The position numbers and the translations under genes are program-made. Shown piece by piece: positions 47,511 to 58,583 of a stretch of 64,000 nt of DNA (positions are counted from its first letter, which is position 1; each line of letters starts with the position of its first letter). This stretch comes from Corella eumyota (taxonomy: Eukaryota > Chordata > Ascidiacea > Phlebobranchia > Corellidae). The notes beneath the pieces are model-generated. The model was not told the origin of the DNA, searched no databases, and worked only from the letters and a program-made list of their open reading frames with translations. The stretch lies in assembly GCA_963082875.1 (NCBI GenBank), contig OY720097.1, positions 4,348,501 through 4,412,500 of the forward strand, in the 5' to 3' direction.

Positions 47511-50500
47511 TTATAACTCTGTTTTATAATAAGCAGCAATAATAGCACCCAAAACAACCAAAAAAATAAACACAAAACGCAATTTATATTTGTTAATTAT
47601 TCCAACAATGAAATTAGGTTGGTTAGGTTCTTCTATAGATTTACGACGCTTGGCTCTCGATTTTTTGTGAATTTTTCTTTCAAATTTTTCCACTTCTTCT
47701 TGTTGTTTCTTTTCTTCTTCTTCCCTGAGTATTCTTCTTTTCTCCTCCGCTTCCTGGGAAAGAAAATAATACTGAAAAGCTTAAAAAATTCATAATTCAA
47801 GCACATACTTAAGTACGAACATTAATCCATAACAATTACAGAAAAAGTTAAAAAACTGGTGGGGAATGAACAATAGAATCAAATAAAAAAAACATTCTTA
47901 CAGCTTCTTTAGCAGCCCTAACTTGTGCACATATATCATCACACTGCACTATATTCTTGTTTTTGTATACTTGAGAGCAAATAAATTCCTGTAACAGTGT
48001 AAATCACATTTAAATATGAAAAAATGAAAAAAAAAAAGTTTAAAGTCAAAATATTTGCCTTTTTTCTTCGCTTGCACAGGCAACGAAGAGTGACCTTCTT
48101 TTTGCATGTATCCGATGAGGGACATTCCCCAGTGTGACACTGTAATGGACAGGGATGTTTGCAAGGTATTAAAATTTTAGGACAACCTCCACCGCACGAA
48201 GCCATTCTTGATTTTTCTTCATCGCTTCTCTCTGCCCATTCACTAAACAACAAAAAATTTAAAAAAAGTTAAAAAAAATTGATTTTGAATAAAACAGGCA
48301 GCGCGGTGTAGTGGTAAAAACACTTGCTACACCACCATGAGGTCGTGGGTTCAAACCCCACTGCTTCATGCTTTGGGGCCCTTGTGTAAGGCGCTATAAA
48401 ACGGTATAAACTCCTGTTGAGCCAGCACTTAATCAGCAAGATAATTACCAGGCAATTATAATCTATATAATATCCCAAACTGCTAAAGGCAACTCGAGAC
48501 TGGGTCGGAGTAAACAACGTTTGTGTGTTACTAGAATGATACTCTATGTTTAGGTTGCGCATTCAACCTTTTTACATTAAGGTTAAAGATGTATATATAC
48601 AAAAAAAATTTCAGGTAAACTAAAAATCTCTTAAAATACTATTTGTTTATGCACTTTGAACTTACCAGCACAAATGTTCGAGTTTAACTAACCCACAGTG
48701 GCATTTTCTTTTAACATGTTTGTGGCATGGTGGACAATCATCTTTATGACATTTACGTTCACATTTATGAGTACATCCAATTGGCCGAAGAAAAACACAA
48801 GGTTCTTCGCATGTCGAACAATTTGAACCAGCCTTTAAAAAAGTAATCTTTTTAATAAGGATTAAAAAAAAGATATTCTATGTTGTAAACTAATGGTTAC
48901 CTAAGCAAAACATTTGGTGTTTTTGCAAACAAAAATGATCAAATACCTTAAAGCAATTAAAAAAAAACTTTTTAAATGACAATTCATACTTTAAAACTAA
49001 AACTACTCACTTTATTAGAATCATTGTCACCTAAAATTTTATTAACTACATGACATTCGAATAAACATTGATGATTCCCACATTCCAATTCCCTTCCACA
49101 TTTTAGTCCACATGAATAATCTCTAGCCTCACTACATGCGAATTCCCCAGTCTCGTGTTGTCCTCTACATATAACAGGTACTGGCACTTGACAAGGAGGA
49201 CAATCAAGATGTTTTACAAGGTATTCTGTTCGTGGTTTCTCCCATGGTGCAGATGCCTTTGCCTGATATAATTGATATAAATTTTTTATGTGTATTCACG
49301 CTCTTAATAATCTGTCATTTGTTTTATTTAAGAAAAAAATTTAAAAAGCTTAACAATTAAATATTTTTAGTTACCAAAAATAGTTTCAATTAAAAAAATG
49401 TACATTAAAAGTAGATTTTTTTGTATACTTGCCTCATTTTTAACAATAACTTTGTCATGACAGCTTGCTGGGCAAATGTGATCACACTCTAACTGAAGTT
49501 CACAAATCTGAGGAATTAAAAATTGTTACATTAGCATCACAAAATAAAGCAATTTTGTTTAAATATTATTTAAACAATAAAATTTAATAAGAAGTTCCAA
49601 ATTTTACCTGTTTGCATTTTGGGCAGTCTCCAAAATGGCAAGAATGGGGAATTCGCGATAAATGATGACAGTCAGTGGGAAGTGCGCATCTTTTTCTACA
49701 CCTTAACCCGTGCAAAAATAAAACATTTTATATAGATTTGTATATGTAAAAGTTTCTATGCTTAGAAGAGTTATGTTTTATATTGAATCTAACCTTGGTG
49801 GCTTGGTTGTATTTTGCTTGCCACAAACAACATTGATAACACTCTCACCACATCTGCAAGTTACATTGGATGTCATTGGACAAGGGTAACATGGTCCTAA
49901 AAAATAATATTAATTATTAAATATTCAGTTCTTATCAGTATTGCACACAGCTTTTAGAATAATAGTAGCCAATTTATAAAATATACACGCAATATTTTTC
50001 AATACCGATGAAAATATCAGAATATTTCAAATAGGTAAAGTAAATTTGTAATAAAATATTTACAGACAAAAACACTAACAAAATACTAAAAATATTACTA
50101 AACTATGTCACTAAAACAAGTATTTAACATTTCTTATACATACCGTGATGACAAGTCATCTGACACTTGTGTCTTTTACATTGTAAACTTTTTCCACAAA
50201 TTTGCTCACAAGGTGGACAATCTCCGGTACAACACTGTATAAACATCATATTTAAATAATAAAATATTAAACAAATATTATTTTTTTGCTTACTATGCTT
50301 ACTCAGAAAACATAACAAGTCTTTTACATTAAAAGAAAAAAACTTTTACCTTTCTTTTGCAGGGATGTTTGCCACAAGCTTTGGTTTTTGTACATTTACT
50401 ATCACAAGTATAAGTTTTATGACAGGGTAGCTCCTTCTCTCTTTTACCACATCGACAAGTTTTTAACACCATTAGAGGGCACTACAAGAGTAGAGTTTTA

Positions 50501-53417
50501 AAGATTTAAAACACTTCTAAATTTACCTTTTTGTTGAATAAAGCCACAAATTATGCTCAGAGTAAAAAAAAATGTTACATCATATTATTAAAGCAATCGA
50601 AAATAAACTAACAGTTATCCAAATTCTAATGTTGTTAAAAAGGGGTTATTTCTACCTGTCCACAGTCCCCAAAATGACATCTTCTTGGACATTTATGATT
50701 CCCGTCACAACCCAAACTTTTTTCACAAGTTTCTACACATATTGTGACATCATCGGTACACAAAAGATCCTCAAACTTTTGTTTTCCACATGGACAAGTC
50801 CTAACACCTTGTCTTGGACAATTTCCACAATCTCCAGGCAAATGGCAGACCTGATGACAGTTTAATTTTTTGTGATAACTTTATTAAAAGAAAACCAATT
50901 TATTTGAGACTTTGTTTACCTTGTCACATTGATGCTGCCTGCATGACAAAAGCTTTCCGCATTTATTTTCACATTTCCACGCTAGTACAGCACATGATTG
51001 GGGTCGCTTTTCCATTTTACATAAACAAGATCTAACAATAGTTTTCGCACATGGAGAACATTCACCATCATGACATATTTCCTAGTGTAAAACATTATTT
51101 TTAATTTGGGTAAATTCTGCGTATGCTATAAACCTAACAACAACGCCAGGCATATTTTTACAATCAATACCGCAAAAATAAAATTAAATTTACAATCCAA
51201 AAAAAAATTTTGCAAAAATTTATATTCAAAAAAAAATAAAACTATAAAATTTATAAAAATTAAAGTATATAGTTAAAAAAAATAATAAATTACAAATTAC
51301 AGTACACAAAATATATATATAGAATATTGGCAGGCCTTTTACTGTAACCAATAAATATAAGGTATATACCAATACTTAAAATTGCAATTATTAAACCAAT
51401 ATGGCATATACACAGAACAAAAGGAAATTAAAATTTCTCCAGTATATATAATCTTTTTTTTTAATAGTAGAACACCAACCTTGCAGTAATGACTCGTACA
51501 ATTTAGCAATCTGTTACAAGTGTTCCCGCAAGACCATTTTCCACTTCCACATCTCTTTGAAACAGGTCGACTGTTCTCGCAAAAACAAATTTGTCTTACA
51601 GTTTGGGGACAAGGTGGACAGGGACCTAAAATTAAAAAAAATGTTGTTACACATTTTGTAACATATTAAGTAACATAAAAAATGTTAAAAAACTAAATTA
51701 AAAAAACAACAACAAAATAGAAAATATATAAAGGTAATATGGTAAAATAAAAACCACTATAACAATGTAAAGTTTTTTATTGAATTAAATTACTATCAAC
51801 CTGGGTGGCATAGTAGCAAACATTTATGTCCACATTGTGGATTTTTAAGCAATTTTTTACAAGTTCCTCCACAGGAATGAGGGAGCAGCCAATGATCTGT
51901 TGGAGGATCTTCAACCGATCCACAAAAACATTTGTAAATCTCAGGACATTGGCTGCGTTTATATTCATTTCTATGTAATAACAAAAATTCAAATATTTAA
52001 AAAAAATTATTAAATCATTTTATGTGTTTAAATTAGCATTGTAGAGGTTACATAAATAAAAGGTTTTAATTTTTACTTAGGCTATTTAAATTTAATCAAT
52101 TATTTTTTAGTTTTTTACATACCTGCATTTAGGACAATACCATGGATGATCTCTGTTTGGAAAATATTCATCAGATAAGAGTGTAGCTTGTGCAACTCCT
52201 TCCAAAACCCATTGCTTGATACAACTTAGATGGAACATTGCAAAACATTTTTCACATGGCCAAATCTAAAAAAATACCATATCAAAAAGTTATAAAAATA
52301 TCACTTAATTTCACATATGGTGTAAAAATTGTAAAGTTCAAAAAAAATTAATAAATTTTCACAAAACAACTTTGTTCAACTGCACCTACAAAAAGTTTTC
52401 ATTTAGATATGCAAAATCTAACTTAATAGACTAAAATACAGTTACTTTGTCAGCTCTCTTAACACTTGATATACAGACGAGACATGTTAAAGCTCCAGAT
52501 TGTAAACTCTCAGTTAAATATTGAGTTGTACTTCCTAGGTTAGCATCCCTGCCTTCATCTGGAGTTTCTGTTTCAATTTGTTATTTATATATAAAATTTA
52601 TTAGCAAATATGTAAGGTATATATATATATAATATATATAAACTTGAAATTATTTTTTTACATACTTGGAAATAGTTTTGTTAAAGTTGAGAAGATTTCT
52701 TCTTCATTTAGGTCCTCTTCATCAGAAGAGGAGTCATAGTTGAACTTCTCCAAAATTGCTTTGACATTTCCACTTTGTTGTTTTTGAACCGCTTCAAATC
52801 TTGCTTGGGAGTTTTCTTGTTGTTTTATTCCTGGGATAAATTAAGATTTTAAATTCAGAAATTGTTTTTAAATAGGCCTACCATCCAGTCTGGAAAGTTG
52901 GGCAGTTTTCGACGAGATCTCGTGCGTGCAAGCGTAAAAAAATGCGTAACCGCGCGTGCACGCGTATTAAAATTTTCGGTCTAGGCGAGCACGCGTGATT
53001 TATGTTAGCGTGTTTTAGGCGTCAGTGCTGTGCGTGCACATTTTTTTAAGACACCGGGCGTGCAAAACGCTAATTCCAGGCGTGCATTTTTTTTAATGAA
53101 AAAAATCTCGTGCGTGCACGCTGCCCTGCTTTCCAGACTGGCCTACCATTAATCTATAATTTATTTATAGATAAATAATTCAAATAAGGCTGTAAGCATA
53201 AAAAAAAGTTAAACAAAAGCATAAACAAAAGTTAAACATAAAAAATAATTGAATAAAACTTTACCCAGTTGTAGTTTAACATTTATACTGGGAAAAAAAT
53301 ATATAAAATATATATACCAGAAAGTCGTGAAGTTGAATTCCATGCCGAATTTTCTTTTCTTCCATTATTTAACTTTCCTCTTCCTCGTCCTTTTGGTCTT
53401 TTTTGCCATTTATCCAT
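47511..53417 (-). CDS. NFXL1: NFX1-type zinc finger-containing protein 1-like (NFXL1), membrane anchored
   Basis: Eighteen exons summing to 2,631 bp (876 aa; human 911): 53417-53318, 52830-52666, 52567-52446, 52265-52123, 51970-51801, 51625-51480, 51081-50920, 50850-50656, 50481-50350, 50234-50144, 49896-49794, 49701-49608, 49507-49433, 49262-49011, 48832-48666, 48242-48059, 47988-47902, 47753-47511. A basic Gly/Arg N-terminus is followed by an acidic stretch ([14 protein letters not shown]), a variant RING/PHD finger ([15 protein letters not shown] to YCPKCR) and a long row of NFX1-type Cys/His fingers ([19 protein letters not shown] and similar). A charged coiled coil and one C-terminal membrane segment ([17 protein letters not shown]) end the protein. 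NFX1-family RING fingers act as E3 ligases; NFXL1 itself is poorly characterised. Introns after exons 13 and 16 use GC donors. Start chosen at the ATG of [10 protein letters not shown]; the frame is open upstream without another ATG. Confidence 0.95.
48296..48606 (+). repeat. tRNA-derived SINE copy with small insertion
   Basis: Complete head-to-tail copy with A box (CGGTGTAGTGG) and B box (GGTTCAAACCCC). About 20 extra bases (around AACGTTTGTGTGTTACTAG) interrupt the 3' body. It lies in the NFXL1 intron between exons 15 and 16, antisense to the gene. Confidence 0.88.
52885..53141. mobile_element. hAT-like MITE, 257 bp, 8-bp target duplication
   Basis: Terminal inverted repeats start CCAGTCTGGAAAG at both ends and continue for 21 bases with two mismatches. 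Immediately outside lie perfect 8-bp direct repeats CCTACCAT (52877-52884 and 53142-53149), the size made by hAT transposases. The interior is strikingly CpG-rich for this AT-rich window, with six GCGTGCA motifs. There is no coding capacity, so it is non-autonomous. It sits in NFXL1 intron 1. Intact ends and duplications suggest a fairly recent insertion. Confidence 0.9.
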
Positions 53418-53823
53418 ACAATAACCAAAACAAATAACAACTTTTAGGCCTAATTTTGCAAAATCAAACGCCAAAGTAAACCTCGCAAAGCATACAGCAT
53501 CTAACCACTGTCATTCTGCTAGTAGAACTGCGCATTTTTTCGCGTAATAAATGTTAATATAAATTGTTAAATCGCTAATACAAAAATATCAAGTTAATAC
53601 AAAAATACCCGAACTACTGTGTAAAAATCAGTCAGAACACTATTAAAATTAGCTACTATTAAAAATTTTGTCACAACACCATAAAAAGAAGCTACTAAGT
53701 TGAACATTTTCACAATATTATTAGAATACTGTGTTAAACATGATACCTTTAGCATTTAAATTAGCTACGAAGTAAAATATTGTCACAATTCCATAACAAA
53801 AAATTACTACTTTGCCTTAACAC

Positions 53824-55000
53824 CATAGGTGGGCACAATTAACCGAAAAAGTAACTTCGTTAAATAGTGATTCGTTACACAATACATTAACTTCGTTAAC
53901 TTTAATTAGTGAAATTAAATAGAATGTAACTCAAGTTATTGATAACCGTTAACGTTAACATTTAAATTAAACAATCCTTTCGCATCAAATCGCAGTTTAG
54001 TTACACTTTTGAATGAAAGAAAAATATTTTACAAAAAAGTTTTCAAGCGTCATAGCTTGCAATTTTCAAAAACTGGCAATAAGAATGTGGCACACAGGGA
54101 TTGTGACGTCATTTTCGTCCAGCTACGCACCGTTTTTTTACTTACTCACTCCTTCCTACCCTATCCTCTTACCCAACACCGCCTATCTTTTCCACTTTCC
54201 CCACCCAGCCTACCTATTTCCTCTTTACCCCACCCAGCCTACCTTTTCCTCGTACCCCACCCGGCCTACCTTTTCCTCTTCCCTCCTTTCGACCCCTTAA
54301 CCCCCTTACCTACCCTTTCCTATCTTACCTTGACCCTGATTCCTCCATCCCGTAAGTGAAAAGAGACATCCATCCACAGACGGAGCTCTTTCCACTTGTC
54401 CAGCAAAAACAGCTTTCATCTAGAAAAATAAAATAGGGCATCAAGTTTTATCACAAAAAGTGATAAATAACTTATACCCCTTCCATTTGGTAGATGGGAC
54501 TGTTAATAAAAACAGGAAAGTTAAAAGATACAAATGATTAGAACGAGCCCGCACAAATGATCTCAATATCGGGAAGTGCCATAAAATGTTATACGCATAA
54601 AAAAAATTTTTGTTTGTGGTGACTAATTTAAATTTATTCTACAAAATTATTACGCACCACAAATAGTAAGATATTTATTTATAAGATGTAAGAGCAAATG
54701 TGCAATTAACGGTGGGGTCCACCCAACATTTGATACTAATGTCTAATGACTTTGGTTTAAAGGGGAGGTGTTATATTATATTTGAAAATGTGATACGGTA
54801 AAAATGCGTTAATTCCTAACATTTATTAACTTAGATTTAAAAAATTGAGATAACGAACTTATATTAACGGAAGCACAATTTAACGAAAGTTAACAGGTCC
54901 GATAATACTTTTTAAAGTTAACTTAAAAGTTAAATTATTACGCAAAAGTTAACTTCGTTAATCAGCGATTAGCGGGTTAACGGTTTAGTGCCCACCTTTG
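53824..55000. mobile_element. hAT-like non-autonomous DNA transposon, 1.18 kb, 8-bp target duplication
   Basis: The ends are CATAGGTGGGCAC and, inverted, CAAAGGTGGGCAC (one mismatch in 13). They are flanked by perfect 8-bp duplications CTTAACAC (53816-53823 and 55001-55008). Subterminal copies of TTAACTTCGTTAA and relatives occur near both ends, as in hAT binding regions. Inside is a C/T-rich tract of degenerate repeats near 54150-54350 (CCCACCCAGCCTACC). I recognise no transposase, so it depends on another element. The same terminal motif is typical of several animal hAT groups. Confidence 0.85.
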
Positions 55001-55008
55001 CTTAACAC

Positions 55009-58000
55009 CACGAAAATTTAAACGAGCTACAAAAAAACGGTGATAGGGATGATTGCAGTAGTTTAAAACTTAAATGTTTAAATAATTAATAAATAAAATA
55101 GGGGCCAATAGAGCGATTTTTATTAAATTAAAATAGGCAATTTTAGGGTAAGCGTGTAAAAAATAAAGTAAACCATAGTCTTAGAAGCATATTAATAAAA
55201 TTTTAAGTAAGCTTAATTTATATTTGCTAAAGTAAATAATACAAATTTTTGAATAAGCTGATGTTTATTAAGCCGTTCATATTTACACCAAATTTTTCGT
55301 TTATTCTTGATATTTTATTATTTTAAAAATATTTAATAAAATGCAAATATTTTAAACTTTAGTAGTCTAACATAGTTAAAAAAAGTATATATAAATAAAA
55401 ATAATGCAATAAAAAGTGTTATATATTTGATTTAAAGACGATGTAACGTCACAAATCCAGCGATCTTTCTTGAAATCGCATGAGCTAGGGCTTTTTTAAG
55501 ATTAGGGTTAGGAAATCAGGGTTAGAGTTTCCAAAAGTTATACATCGACATAAAATTCGATCATAAAAAAACGCGATTGTTAAAGCTTTGATCTAAAGTT
55601 AGTCGGCAATAGTCTGTAAATAAACAAGTTTATTAATAACAAGTTGATAAATCACATGAATATGACTAAATTAATAAATTTTTATTATATTTTTATGCAA
55701 TTTAGACAATTATTTAGGTGAATAACCTTTTTTCAAGTGGTAAATATGTTGAATTACTGTTGCTTTTAAAAACTTAAATATTCTGCATACATCCGTTAAC
55801 GCTATTGCAAATCAAACCTTGAATTGCGACATCAAGATACTTTGCTTTGTTTTGTGCGATTTACAAATATTCACGGACATTCCTGTAACGCTTTTTAACT
55901 TCTAGAACAATATGTTTTTAACTAAGCACTATACCTGTAATTTATATGTGACTTTTAAATTATACTTATTTAACCCATTTTTTGCAGTTTAAGTAATTAT
56001 TGGCTATAATATATCTATATTTATTCTGCTGATTTAGTGCTGGCTTAGCAGGAGTTTATACCCTTTAAAGCGCATTACTCAGGGGCGCTACAACATGAGA
56101 GCAGTAGGGAGGGAACCCACGATCTCATGTGGTGTAGCAAATGTTTTTACCACTACCCCACGCTGCCGCTTTTGTCAATTACCATTTAAAACGTGAATGC
56201 AACAGTAAACGGTCATTATTTAGAAATACTTTTTAAACTGGGCATTTTTTACCCACTAAGTAGGTTTTCCATTGAAAAATCATGTGTCGTTTTGTGGTGT
56301 CAATTTTATTCTTACTAATCCGAATTTTAAAATCGAATAACTTTTGATTTTGTATTTAAATCTCTAAAATTTTAGTATATTGTTTATTATCATATCGTGT
56401 TTCAATCTCCCTATTTTGATAATTTAAATATCACTAATTACTGATTAAAAGGTGTTTATTTATTTAAATTTAGGAATCGTTATTAAGTTTTCAAATTTTG
56501 GTCAGGTATATTATAATATTATTAAGTCAAAAATGGATTAAAAATTTAATTTTTGTTTGTTTATTACATTTAAATTCTTGTTTGTTAATTAAAAATTAAA
56601 GTTTGATATTAAGCAATTAAAATTTAGTATAATGTATTTTATAATATTTGTAATTAAAATACATATTTAAAAACTAATTTTTGTTTGTTTGTTATATTTA
56701 AATGCTTGTTTATTTATTAAAAATCAAAAATCAATTTTAGGCATTTAAAATTTTATTCTGATGTCAACAACTTAAAACTGGGTTAAAAAATTAAATTTTG
56801 TTTGTTGAGTATATTTAATTACTTTTGTTGATCAAAAAATTAAATATTAATATTTTAAAACTTTTAAAATAATTTTGTTCTGAAATTTTCTTAAATCAAT
56901 AATTTAATACATTTTTAGTCCAATAATTAAATGCGTAATATTAGATTTATTTATTTAGTTAATATTCATAATTAAGTAATGTTTATGCATAATTTTATTT
57001 ATTAATAAAGATTAATTTTAAAAATGATCAAATGATTTAAACCATATTTTATTTATCAAATAAATCTAATTGTTTGTCGACTTCACCACAACTTTTGCTA
57101 ACAAAAGTTGTTTAGCTATTATCGTTATTTATTTATTGTTAAAATTTGGTTCGTATTATTTAGTCGGAAAATACTTTTTGCTGGAGAGTTTCGTTTTTTT
57201 GCCTAAAGAAGCTGGCTGTTGTTTCTTTTATAGTAATTGAAATGTCGATAATTAACGAAAACGCAAAATGTGCATCTTAAAACTTAACTACATTGTTATT
57301 ATAAGGGTTAGCTTGCATTAAAATTTATTGGATTTCTTTTTGTCGGAAAATATTTTAAATAACTTTGAAATTTAATGCTCGGTTAAATTTGGGAAATATT
57401 TGTTAAAATTTTTCAGTTGATAGCTGACGTAATTTAAATTTGTTCATTTTGAAAATTAATAAAGCCATTTTTTTGAGAATGAATCAGACAATGTTAAATT
57501 TTTATTCAGTTCCTATCGTCGGAAAATATTTTTAATTGGATCCAAGCGATATATCCATAAGTTGTTTTACTTTAAACTTTGCCTGCAATGTTTAATTATA
57601 ATTATTTATCTATTGAAGAAATTTAGTTAGTATTATTTAGTCGGAATATACTTTCTGCTAGAGAGTGAGATTCGTTTTTTGCCTAAAGGAAAAATGTTTA
57701 TCTTAAAACTATGCATTCTTATTTGCATCTATCAAGGTTGAATTTGTATTAAAATTTATTTGACTTCCTAATATTTTTAAATATTTGGGGAATATAAACA
57801 TACTGTTAGATATTTAGAAATATTTAAATTATAAAATTTGTTTTTTAGGAGTTTAATTTTGTTTTTAAATTAATTTTTTTATATTTTAAAAAACATAATC
57901 GTAAAAATTTAACTTAGCTTAAAATGCGCATTCTAAATAATAAATATTGTGTTTTTGTTTATTTTGTGTTATCGACGTAACTTATCATATCAACGTAATA

Positions 58001-58583
58001 TTTTGCGGAAAAATGCGAAGTTCTGCTAGGATTTAAAAAAAAAATTCTAGCAGAATGACAATGGTAGCATCTAACTACGTGTGATTATGTGACGTCATAA
58101 ATTTAAAGACTTGTGTTGATAGATCATTAGTAACAACATTTTCAAGTTTGTTTTCCTAAAACCAAACAAAATTTATTGATGATATTTTACAAAGTTGCAT
58201 AAAAAATAAATTTTGTAACTCAATCTTACCAATTTTTGTTTAAATATGCGACCCGTAACAAAACAACTATCGTGTTGTCATATTTTCTTAATAGTATGCT
58301 ATTATTATTACACAAAGTCAGCTGTTGACTGAAGTATTTTGAAGAAAGGAGAAAAAATTTTTAGTTGGTCTTCTGGTATTTTATTTATTTATGTCATTTC
58401 GCAAAAAGAATTGCCACGAAGCTAAAGTGTTTCACTGTACGTTTATTTGAATCAATTTAAATCACACTGTACTATCTGCTAATCGAAGAAGTTAAAAGAC
58501 GATCGGAGCGTTCGAACATCGAACGTCAAGCAGTCAATTGTTAATATAGATTTCTGTTTTGAAGAAAACAGAATTTAGAAGGC
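55009..58583. other. Intergenic with SINE remnant and old AT-rich repeats
   Basis: Mostly AT-rich sequence upstream of OXR1. It contains a 3'-truncated SINE (56022-56168), a diverged repeated block at 56530-56830 (motif TTTTGTTTGTTxxTTATATTTA), and GTCGGAAAATA-like motifs at 57173, 57342, 57518 and 57640. The OXR1 promoter must lie toward the right end. No gene recognised. Confidence 0.55.
56022..56168 (-). repeat. tRNA-derived SINE head fragment
   Basis: Body part (GCTGATTTAGTGCTGGCTTA), inverted B box (GAACCCACGATCTCATG) and inverted A box (CCACTACCCCACGCTGCC) are kept; the tail half is missing. Confidence 0.85.

Noticed and set aside
44384-53417. Operon of prefoldin 2, UXS1 and NFXL1 (same strand)
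   Set aside because: Spacers are about 940-970 bases, far longer than the very short gaps known for tunicate operons.
53418-53474. N-terminal extension of NFXL1
   Set aside because: The frame is open but has no ATG; the first ATG at 53417 begins a typical basic N-terminus.
54009-54359. Pro/Leu-rich 116-aa frame
   Set aside because: It comes from the C/T-rich degenerate repeat inside the hAT-like element and resembles no protein domain.
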